Assembly (NCBI GenBank): GCA_003157575.1
Contig: PMKA01000255.1
Span: 1 to 13,960 of the forward strand
Source of the DNA: Opitutia bacterium
Lineage (GTDB): Bacteria > Verrucomicrobiota > Verrucomicrobiia > Opitutales > Opitutaceae
Direction: 5' to 3'
DNA: 13,960 bases
The notes below the pieces were generated by a model that was not told the origin of the DNA, searched no databases, and was given only the letters and a program-made list of their open reading frames with translations. The translations under genes were made by a program, and so were the position numbers. Below, piece by piece: positions 8,201-13,960 of the stretch (its first letter is position 1; each line of letters starts with the position of its first letter).

Positions 8201-8856
8201 CACAGGGCGACCAGCGGACCCGGGCGCAGGACGGGATGAAGGACGGAGCCCACAGAAAGTCCGAGAATCCGGCCGAGCAGCGGAGAAAGTCCGATGGAGA
8301 TGATCAGCGACGCGCCAAGCACGACAAACAGGCCGCACCAGCGGGTCATCCGGGGGCATTTGAACAACAAAACGCAGACTCCGGCGGTGAGAAGTGCAAC
8401 CGCAACAAGGACCGGCATCTGGTCGGGCGGCGCCGATTCGGGGGCCGCGTGCAGGGGCGCGAGCCACTCATCCATGTGCAGATTCCGCCCGCCGACAGAC
8501 TGCAACAGCGTGGCGCAACCGATCCCGGCCGGCACCAGGGCCAGCCAGACGAGGCGGCCGGCATTGCATTCCAGGGCAAGCAGCGCGACGCCCAGCAGAC
8601 AGAATCCGAGCGCAGCGTCCAGGCGCATCGCCGCGTCTTCGGCGTGCAGGTTCAACAGCGCATCGATCCACGGCTCGCGGCCCGCCAGCACGATCACGCA
8701 TACCAGGACCAGCAGTCCGCCTCCAAGCAGCGAGACTCGGTTCAGCCAGTCGCGGGAAGCAGCTGAGGAAGGGCGGGGCATGACAGATTGGCGGAAGGGT
8801 AGGCCTGACAACGGCGGCGGGGCAAAGGATTTCTCGACGTCATCGCGCGGATGCAT
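5242..8856 (-). CDS. Membrane hybrid histidine kinase with 7 TM segments, CHASE sensor, PAS and two receivers
   Basis: A 1204-residue sensor kinase. Residues 40-264 hold about seven hydrophobic segments (near 42-58, 80-96, 101-119, 147-166, 173-196, 213-232, 246-264); 270-480 resemble a CHASE extracytoplasmic sensor (VQALQRMAARWTRAG, FPALRSLTWIDESGR); a further segment at 489-511 returns to the cytosol. Then a coiled stretch (515-545), PAS (about 552-665), the phosphoacceptor His695 in SMSHEIRTPMNG, and an ATPase domain with N808/N812, DTGIGIPE at 852-859 and GGTGLGLA at 881-888. The first receiver (937-1055) is degenerate, with Ala990 where the phosphorylated Asp belongs. The second (1080-1195) is intact: E1086-D1087, Asp1130 in MMDLQMP, Lys1183. 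ATG 8781 (residue 26) is an alternative start nearer the first membrane segment; neither has a Shine-Dalgarno. It lies 63 bp after the AsmA-like gene on the same strand. Ligand and output are unknown. Confidence 0.93.
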   Translation of the reverse strand: MHPRDDVEKSFAPPPLSGLPFRQSVMPRPSSAASRDWLNRVSLLGGGLLVLVCVIVLAGREPWIDALLNLHAEDAAMRLDAALGFCLLGVALLALECNAGRLVWLALVPAGIGCATLLQSVGGRNLHMDEWLAPLHAAPESAPPDQMPVLVAVALLTAGVCVLLFKCPRMTRWCGLFVVLGASLIISIGLSPLLGRILGLSVGSVLHPVLRPGPLVALCCVLFGILLLCCVWRRDPDREVGIPSWLPVPVLAVGTTVTLLFTTALRDREAGFVQSTTELAINNVATILNIELEGEVQALQRMAARWTRAGSVADALREQDGAIYRENFPALRSLTWIDESGRSLWVYPVAGNEYLLDFDHRTDPVRWRLIQQARQTGLPSFSGLTPLPLGGQGFFTCVPLLESDGSCQHVLLGKFSYAMVMQIVQKRLHMPSLYAIAIDVDGQRIFEEFPESPVLQKLSRESVFSLFNQRINITLSPSEAALKQGRRYFPELFAVLGLWLTLGLGAAAHLVRTGGMRRRAAERANALLQAENEERRHAETALRASQAATRKLSLVASSTDNLVIITDAAGRIEWVNESVVRLFDLSLAELAGRELASLLVGPDTDPSTALRLRDALNRAVSFNSGFNCQTRDGLRCDLHLDLQPVRNEAGVVENFIGILVDITSLVETEKNLRRAKEEADAASRAKSEFLASMSHEIRTPMNGVIGMTSLLLETALTSDQRECVNTIRTSGDSLLSIINDILDFSKIESGRLDLEQHPLDLSACLEETLDVFAIQAAKKHVDLAYFIDPGVPAWILGDATRLRQIVANLLNNAVKFTPNGFVSVEASRTDAPGPGAPAATADTFWLVITVRDTGIGIPEHKHHLLFKPFSQVDSSTTRKYGGTGLGLAISRRLCELMGGTIIMESRAGKGSSFTVKLPVQPVAQPVTTLDTTPHPLQGRIVWVVDSHDVNRRFLSSALGAIGLSCVAMESAHAARMNAQNGEPPALLIVAQLLPDGEGRLLAGELRSVLKLPQLPLVLLMPAGESTPRAWLQELAPATSLPKPLKTAPLLLGIRSLVSPPVPRHSAAAGGGRLLSDEIPLKILLVEDNPVNRNVALSLLARLGYKADSVVNGVEAVSAFSEQSYDLVMMDLQMPMMDGLEATRELRRRLAPDRQPRIIAVTANAVVGDRELCLAAGMDDYVTKPLKLDGISAAIRRNCAKKQAE

Positions 8857-8919
8857 GCCGGTATCCGCGCGCTCGTTCCGCTGGCGGGGGGGCGCGCCGA
8901 AAGGTCCGGAAGGCTCCGG

Positions 8920-11721
8920 TTACGGAGATTTTTCAGGGGACGTCAAGGGCGTGGCGGTCGGCGGTGTTCCGTTTGGCGCGGGCGATCCTCCGTTGAGCGG
9001 GCGGGTGATTGTGCGAAGGATGTTTGTCGGCCCGAATGCGAAGGCCCAGGACGGCTTCTCCAGCGGGCCCGTGAGCTTCAGTTCAAGCACGTTGGAAAGC
9101 GGCGAGAGCAGGATGCCGAGAGCGTCGGCCACGACGATCTTGCTTTCCTGCAATGGGAAGACGCGGGCGTTGAAGTCGAGGGCCTTGCCATCAAGCAAAT
9201 ACTCGCCCCTGGCTTCGATCGCAGCGCGCGGGCCCTGCAACTTGACCTGAGGGAAGACGATTTTGTTTCCCTCGATCCGGAAACTGGCCTGGGCGGAGTC
9301 GAGGCGCAGCGACGTGAAATTGAGCAGCGGAGTCCGGCTCAACATTTCGGAGAGCAGGCCGAGCAGATGGATCTCGCCAAGCTCCTGGCCGGCGATCGTC
9401 AACCGGCCGTCGCCATGATAGCTGAAAGGCTCCCCCAGCCGGCCGGAGGCGGCCATCCGGCCGTCGACCTGGCTGCTTGAGGCCCGGCGCAGCAAATTGT
9501 CTCCGGAGCGTTCGTTTCCGGGCGGCCTTCCCGGGGATTGAAGCCCGTCGAGGATGGTGATGACGCGGGCCAGGTTGGCGCCCTCAAGCTTTGCGTCAAA
9601 GGCGAGTGTGCGTTTCTCGGGGGGGCCTTCGATCCGCGCCTGTCCCGTGGCCGCGCCGCCCGCGAATCCGAGCGTGATATCCTGGAGGCGGAGATCGTCA
9701 TCCCTGTAGTTTGCGGAAAACTTCATCGAGTCCAGGGGGAAGCCGTGGAGGCTGACGCTGTTTTCCGTCACAACGGTGCATTGCAGTTGCGCGTGGGGAC
9801 CGTTTGCTGCGGCGGGGCCGTCGAAATGGCCGGAAAGATGAACAGTGGGAGGCTCGGCAAACTGGAAGGGATCGGCGAACGCGGCCCCCTCCGCACCGTA
9901 GAGCCGGGCGCACGCGGCCACGTCAAGATCGGAAACGGCGTCGAAATCCAGCGTGCGATAGGTTGAATCGCGGAGATCGACGGCGAGAGTGAACGAGCCC
10001 CGGCCGGAGCGGCCCGCGCGTTCCATTTTGAAATCCGACACCTCATAGTAGCCGGGCCGGAAGAAGAGCGTCGTCCCCACCCGGTCAAATGGCACTCCGC
10101 GGATGCCCGCCTGGTCCGCGTCGGCATGGCAGAACACGACGGACTCCTGCTGTGTTCCCCATCGTCCGGCAACGTCGACATCGGCGGCTGGAGGCGCGGC
10201 GGCAAAATCGAAGCCACTCCAGAAATCCGGCCACCAGTCCGGAAACCATCCCGAAATGTCGAGGGGACGCAGGCAGCCGCGAAGCAGAAAACGGTATTGG
10301 TGTGTGACCGTGTCCATCGCGTAGGAGCCGTGCGCCGCATTGTCCCCCTGGATCAGCGAGAGGTCCGTGACGTCGAGGCCATGGCCGGCGTAGACAAAGT
10401 GTCCGCCCGCGGCGTCGATCGGGACGTCGTAGGCGGTCGCATGGCGGACGGAGAAGTTCCCCTCAACCCGGGAGGGTTTCCAGCCTTCCGAAAGTGCGAT
10501 CCGGGCTCGCAGCGACACTGGTTCGCCCAGCTTCACCCATTTGTCGGGCGCCAGTCCGAGCCGGGTGGTTACAAGGCGGAGCAGCTCCGGCGTGAGCGGC
10601 GCAGAAAGCCCGACCGTGCCGTCGCCCCTCGATGTCTCGACGTCGGTTTGCGCCTCAACGGGAGTTCCGCATGTCTGCAGCATGATGTCGCCCCGGACGC
10701 GGGGCCACTCCGCCACCGTCAGGCCGGCCGCAGGGCCGGAGAAAGGCACGCCCAGCGCCCTTCCGCTGCCCGCGGTAAGGCGAACGGTCTGAGGAGAGAA
10801 AACGAAACGGTCGGGGGCGAGCAGGCCTGTGAGCGCGACGTGCAGGCTCTCCACGCGGACCTGCTCCTTCCATGCCGCATGTCCGGCGTCGATTGTCACC
10901 TCCGTGGCCACCGGGGCGTTTCCCAGGAGCGGAAAGACGGCGCGGGCGCGGAGAGACCGCACTGCGTACGGAGCGTCAGGCGAGGAGGAGTCGACAAGAA
11001 GCACGGCCTCGACGATGGCTCCGGCCTCCTGCGAGGGGGTGAGCGTCATCTGCAGGAGCGGCTCCTTCAGGGTCCCGATCTGGGGCCGCAGAGCGATGAG
11101 TCTGCGGCCTGCCGTGACGTAACGGCTGAGGACGAGGTCGAGCAACCCCATCGAACCCGGTCGGGAGCCGGTTCCCGCCGGGATGTGGATACCTCCGTGG
11201 CCGGCGACCGCAACATCGCCGACGTGGAAGGTGCAGGCCGCGATATCGTAGTCGGACCCCCGCGTCCGGATGGTTCCGTCGAAGTCGGCCACGATTGCCT
11301 CGTCGGCGCCGGATGGCGACAGCATTGCGGGCAGCCGCAGATCCAGCCCGGTGAGGCGAATTTCGTGCACGCGGACTTCGCCGATCAGAAGGGGCAGAAA
11401 TTCAAGGCGGGCATAGGCGGCGCGGATGGTGACGAGCGGCCCCGTTTCATCCGGGCCGAAGAGCTGGACCTGTTCGAGGAGCAGGCGGCCGGTGGGGTCG
11501 AAAACCGCGCGGCCGAAACGCACGGTGATTTCCGAGGCGGCCAGACGCCGCTCAATCGCACGCAGGGCGAAATCGGGCAGCTCCAGTTCGCGGCGTGCGA
11601 GGATCCAAATCTGCAACCCAAGCGCGGCGACCAGCAAAAGCCAGATCGCCCGGATGGCGACCAGCAGGGCGACGGAGGCGCATGCGCGAAGGGCGGGTCG
11701 CATGGACCGCATCAGGTTCAT
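8920..11721 (-). CDS. Large AsmA-like envelope protein
   Basis: A 933-residue protein with one N-terminal hydrophobic segment (about residues 15-42) preceded by arginines, predicted as an inner-membrane anchor, and a long region rich in beta-forming residues predicted to lie in the periplasm. The C-terminal part has the AsmA-like pattern: GEYLLDGKALDFNARVFPL, then LSPLSNVLELKLTGPLEKPS, matching the repeating strand and G-x-L-x-x-P style ending of AsmA/YhdP/TamB relatives. Those families are bridge-like proteins implicated in moving lipid between membranes or in outer-membrane homeostasis; the specific role here is inference. It begins 25 bp after the DUF4340-type gene, so the two are surely cotranscribed. 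The start ATG is followed by other Met codons at residues 4 and 7; a GAAGG lies 11 bases before the first. The tail (GGSPAPNGTPPTATPLTSPEKSP) is a disordered Pro/Thr extension. Confidence 0.85.
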   Translation of the reverse strand: MNLMRSMRPALRACASVALLVAIRAIWLLLVAALGLQIWILARRELELPDFALRAIERRLAASEITVRFGRAVFDPTGRLLLEQVQLFGPDETGPLVTIRAAYARLEFLPLLIGEVRVHEIRLTGLDLRLPAMLSPSGADEAIVADFDGTIRTRGSDYDIAACTFHVGDVAVAGHGGIHIPAGTGSRPGSMGLLDLVLSRYVTAGRRLIALRPQIGTLKEPLLQMTLTPSQEAGAIVEAVLLVDSSSPDAPYAVRSLRARAVFPLLGNAPVATEVTIDAGHAAWKEQVRVESLHVALTGLLAPDRFVFSPQTVRLTAGSGRALGVPFSGPAAGLTVAEWPRVRGDIMLQTCGTPVEAQTDVETSRGDGTVGLSAPLTPELLRLVTTRLGLAPDKWVKLGEPVSLRARIALSEGWKPSRVEGNFSVRHATAYDVPIDAAGGHFVYAGHGLDVTDLSLIQGDNAAHGSYAMDTVTHQYRFLLRGCLRPLDISGWFPDWWPDFWSGFDFAAAPPAADVDVAGRWGTQQESVVFCHADADQAGIRGVPFDRVGTTLFFRPGYYEVSDFKMERAGRSGRGSFTLAVDLRDSTYRTLDFDAVSDLDVAACARLYGAEGAAFADPFQFAEPPTVHLSGHFDGPAAANGPHAQLQCTVVTENSVSLHGFPLDSMKFSANYRDDDLRLQDITLGFAGGAATGQARIEGPPEKRTLAFDAKLEGANLARVITILDGLQSPGRPPGNERSGDNLLRRASSSQVDGRMAASGRLGEPFSYHGDGRLTIAGQELGEIHLLGLLSEMLSRTPLLNFTSLRLDSAQASFRIEGNKIVFPQVKLQGPRAAIEARGEYLLDGKALDFNARVFPLQESKIVVADALGILLSPLSNVLELKLTGPLEKPSWAFAFGPTNILRTITRPLNGGSPAPNGTPPTATPLTSPEKSP

Positions 11722-11746
11722 CGTGGCGCAGGCCTTCGCATTGTCG

Positions 11747-13804
11747 TCAATGTTGCGCCGGCCTGGCGGCCTCCACGGCAGCCGGAGCAGGCGAGGACGG
11801 GGCGGGCTCGCTCGGGCCGTGGGTCAGCGTGAAGAGCGCGTCGAGCAGCTTCTGGTCGACTTCAAAGACCACGTTGAACGCGGGCGATCCGGCGAACTGT
11901 GTGCCGCCGCTGGTGCGCTCCATGAAAAACAGGGTGATCGAATCGGTCTGTCCGCCGGTTCCGCCCACGAGGGATATCGTGGCCTCAAGGCCGTATTTCC
12001 ACGGACGCATTTCGCCTCCGACGTCTATCGCTGGCGGGAACGAATCGAGGACGAAGTCCTTTGCGCGCAGGCTGCCCAGCTGGTCGAGGATGCCTTGCAG
12101 GGCGGCCCGCCTCGCAGCCGTTTCCGTGGAGAGTGCCTGCGCCCATGTTTCCCCGCCAGCCAGACGGTGTGCGAAGAGCTCGGTCTTGGCTGCCGTGTCC
12201 TTGAGCGAGAGGCCCGTGATCCGGGCGCCGGCGGGAAGTTCCCGCAGCAGCCGGCTCCGGTAGTAGCGCGTCGCCACGGGCGATTCCCGAAGGATGTCCG
12301 GATCCACGAGATAAACAAAAGGCTCGTTGGCGAGCTTGGCGTAGGCAAGTCCGTCGCGCTCGCTGGCGACTCCGACCAGCAGCGTCACCGACGACGGGAG
12401 CGCGGCCGTCGAGGCGCCTTCGGCGAAGGCGCCTTTTGTCGAGAAATTGAGGGTGATTTCACGTTCGGGCCGGTTAAAGCCCCAGTTCTCGAGCTCGATA
12501 TTTTGCGGGGCGTCGCGGAGGAACTTGAGCGCCTGGAGCGATTCGAGGCTCTCGATCACACGCTGGACCAGGGGGAGCTCCGCGAGCAGGGTCTGGGGCG
12601 CCTGGTTCGCCGCGTGGGTGACAATCTGCCACGGGTCGGTCTCCTGGGGTTGCTCGGGATTCCCCAGGCGCTGGAGTGTCAGCTCGGGCAGGTTCGGAGC
12701 GACCAGCGTGAGGGAGGTGAGAGCCCGTGGATCGAAGCTGAGGAGATGCTTGTCGCGCAGTTCCTCCTGTGAGCCGCGCAGGGTGGCGAAAAGCCTGTCG
12801 GGAAACAGCACGGTAAAGACAGGGGTCCGGTCGTCCATCTTTGCATAATACTCGGTGGCCGGCTCGGACGGCGAATCGTCGCCCGCCGGTTTGGCTGCCG
12901 CGGGGGGCTCTTCGGGCGGCGTCCGGTTTCCGAGCAGGAGGGTCTCGCGGCGGCCGTTGCCTTCGAGCGTGAGTCGAAAGGCGGGGTTGTTGAGGCCGAT
13001 CCGGTCGGGCGCCGGCATTGCCGCGGCATCGATGAACGACTTGGTGTGAAGCGCGTTCAGTCCGTTGATGGCGAGCTCAACGTTCACCCTGTCCGCCCGC
13101 GCGAGAATGGGCGCCTCGAACAGCCAGCGGGACCCTTCCCGGCGCAGGCGGATGCGGAGGTTGGTGGGTGCGCTGGTCTGGAGGTTGAACGAGTGCACCT
13201 CGAAGAGCGGGATGTTGAAGATCGCATCCGCCTGGAATTGCCCCAGGGTCAGCGCGAGGCTGTCGAGGAGGCTCCGGCGCACCACATGGATGCGCGCGCC
13301 GTCGGGCGACAGGATATAGAGGCGGCTGCCGACCTTGGTCGCATCGCCGATGCGCAGGGTGACAGCCTTGGGTGGGGTTGATGCCGCATTCCTTGCGGCG
13401 CCGGTGTCCACGCCCGCGGTGAAAGTCAGTGTGATCTGCGGTTTGTCCAGGCCATAATCGGCAAGCGAAAGGCCGCTCTTGGAGAGATCCTTGACCAGGA
13501 AACTGGTGAAGTGATCGAGGAACATCAGCTCGTTGAGTATCCGGTTGACCGCATAAGGATTGGCTGGCCACTCCGTGGGTCTGATGATCATCCAGCCCTC
13601 GGGTTTCTTCTCCATGCGGACGGGTTCTGTGAGGCGGCCCCCGGTGATCTCCAGGGACTGGATCGTGGCGGCCTCCGGACCCAGGACGCGGGTCCGGCTT
13701 TCCTCAAACGCCCCGTCGGTCCGATACCGGTGCACAACGGAGAAGATGAAGAAAAAGAGGACGACGTTCAGCAAAAGCAGCACGAGGGTGACTTTGGTGC
13801 GCAT
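11747..13804 (-). CDS. DUF4340-type membrane-anchored protein with four apparent tandem modules
   Basis: A 685-residue protein with an N-terminal membrane anchor (residues 5-24, TLVLLLLNVVLFFFIFSVV) and no signal peptidase site evident, so probably anchored with the bulk outside the cytosol. The region from residue 50 to 230 resembles DUF4340: a W-x-I-x-x-P start (GWMIIRP), an AVNRILNELMFLDH helix, then DYGLDKPQITLTF and VTLRIGD...GSRLYIL...VV...LLDSL. By eye the same plan returns three more times (modules starting at Trp71, Trp227, Trp392 and Trp554, each with a G-L/F-x-x-P-like strand about 42-50 residues later). DUF4340 proteins are often encoded beside GldG-type ABC transporter genes; the function is not known. 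The C-terminus is a Pro/Ala tail. It is the first gene of the minus-strand cluster; no Shine-Dalgarno sequence precedes the ATG, and the leader is repeat DNA. Confidence 0.85.
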   Translation of the reverse strand: MRTKVTLVLLLLNVVLFFFIFSVVHRYRTDGAFEESRTRVLGPEAATIQSLEITGGRLTEPVRMEKKPEGWMIIRPTEWPANPYAVNRILNELMFLDHFTSFLVKDLSKSGLSLADYGLDKPQITLTFTAGVDTGAARNAASTPPKAVTLRIGDATKVGSRLYILSPDGARIHVVRRSLLDSLALTLGQFQADAIFNIPLFEVHSFNLQTSAPTNLRIRLRREGSRWLFEAPILARADRVNVELAINGLNALHTKSFIDAAAMPAPDRIGLNNPAFRLTLEGNGRRETLLLGNRTPPEEPPAAAKPAGDDSPSEPATEYYAKMDDRTPVFTVLFPDRLFATLRGSQEELRDKHLLSFDPRALTSLTLVAPNLPELTLQRLGNPEQPQETDPWQIVTHAANQAPQTLLAELPLVQRVIESLESLQALKFLRDAPQNIELENWGFNRPEREITLNFSTKGAFAEGASTAALPSSVTLLVGVASERDGLAYAKLANEPFVYLVDPDILRESPVATRYYRSRLLRELPAGARITGLSLKDTAAKTELFAHRLAGGETWAQALSTETAARRAALQGILDQLGSLRAKDFVLDSFPPAIDVGGEMRPWKYGLEATISLVGGTGGQTDSITLFFMERTSGGTQFAGSPAFNVVFEVDQKLLDALFTLTHGPSEPAPSSPAPAAVEAARPAQH

Positions 13805-13812
13805 GAAGAAAA

Positions 13813-13958
13813 GGGCTGAAAGACTGGAAGGGCGAAAGACTGGAAGGCTGAAAGCGGTAAGCTGGAAGCGATGGACGGAAAGGCTGAGAAGCGGAAGGGA
13901 TGTCGGGCCGGTTCTTTCTGAACTCAGTTTTCAGTCCTTCAGCCTTTCAGCTTTCAGC
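13813..13958. repeat. Degenerate short-period repeat with inverted copy, in the leader of the minus-strand cluster
   Basis: The tract is built from words such as GGCTGAAAGACTGGAAG. The 13-base word GAAAGACTGGAAG occurs exactly at 13818-13830 and 13834-13846, a 16-base period, with decayed copies at 13847-13861 and 13882-13897. The reversed form (CAGTTTTCAGTCCTTCAGCC, then TTTCAGCTTTCAGC) fills 13925-13958. The two arms can pair imperfectly around a central spacer, so a transcript of the minus strand would fold within about ten bases of the DUF4340 start codon. No convincing promoter is visible in these bases, so the promoter, if local, lies beyond the edge or is not recognisable. Confidence 0.7.
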
Positions 13959-13960
13959 GT

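Noticed and set aside
7246..8766. A 506-codon plus-strand open frame opposite the CHASE kinase
   Set aside because: It is low-complexity, Gln/Arg/Gly-rich and antisense to a well-supported multidomain protein.
10126..11832. A 568-codon plus-strand open frame opposite the AsmA-like gene
   Set aside because: No domain is visible, it crosses the junction of two minus-strand genes, and its composition is that of a GC-rich shadow frame.
13813..13960. Possible CRISPR array at the right edge
   Set aside because: The repeats are short, degenerate and only 16 bases apart, without unique spacers, and one arm is inverted.

Overview
The window reads as a high-GC bacterial chromosome segment. The acyl carrier protein and FabF sequences, the repeat-rich intergenic DNA, the sulfatase-fold gene and the mostly weak or absent Shine-Dalgarno sequences together suggest Verrucomicrobiota, probably Opitutaceae-like. 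That placement is from memory of such sequences, not from a search. There are no RNA genes, CRISPR arrays or complete insertion sequences that I can see, and no gene-free stretch longer than about 300 bases.

Left part (1-1648, + strand): the conserved fatty-acid synthesis cluster. Five last codons of a probable fabG, then acpP, then an intrinsic terminator that stops six bases before the ATG of fabF, then fabF. The terminator probably keeps acpP mRNA far more abundant than fabF mRNA.

Middle left (1726-5111, + strand): a soluble hybrid histidine kinase (degenerate receiver, PAS, NtrB-like kinase core, intact receiver), followed by a sulfatase-fold protein. The second protein has the overall framework of the family but has lost the formylglycine nucleophile and the metal-binding acidic residues, so it is probably a pseudoenzyme. 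It also carries a short insert that looks like degenerate repeat DNA taken into the reading frame.

Right part (5242-13804, - strand): three genes in a row with short gaps, read right to left: a membrane-anchored DUF4340-type protein, a large AsmA-like protein, and a 1204-residue membrane hybrid histidine kinase with seven predicted N-terminal membrane segments and a CHASE sensor domain. The first two are envelope proteins spaced as an operon (25 bp); the kinase follows after 63 bp and may be the sensor that goes with them. The DUF4340-type protein appears to be built of four tandem copies of one module of about 160 residues, which I regard as the best structural observation in the window together with the dead sulfatase site.

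The last 156 bases upstream of the DUF4340 gene are a degenerate short-period repeat with a reversed copy at the window edge, able to fold back on itself in the leader of this operon. In related genomes DUF4340 genes often follow a GldG-type ABC transporter; if that holds here, those genes lie just past the right edge.
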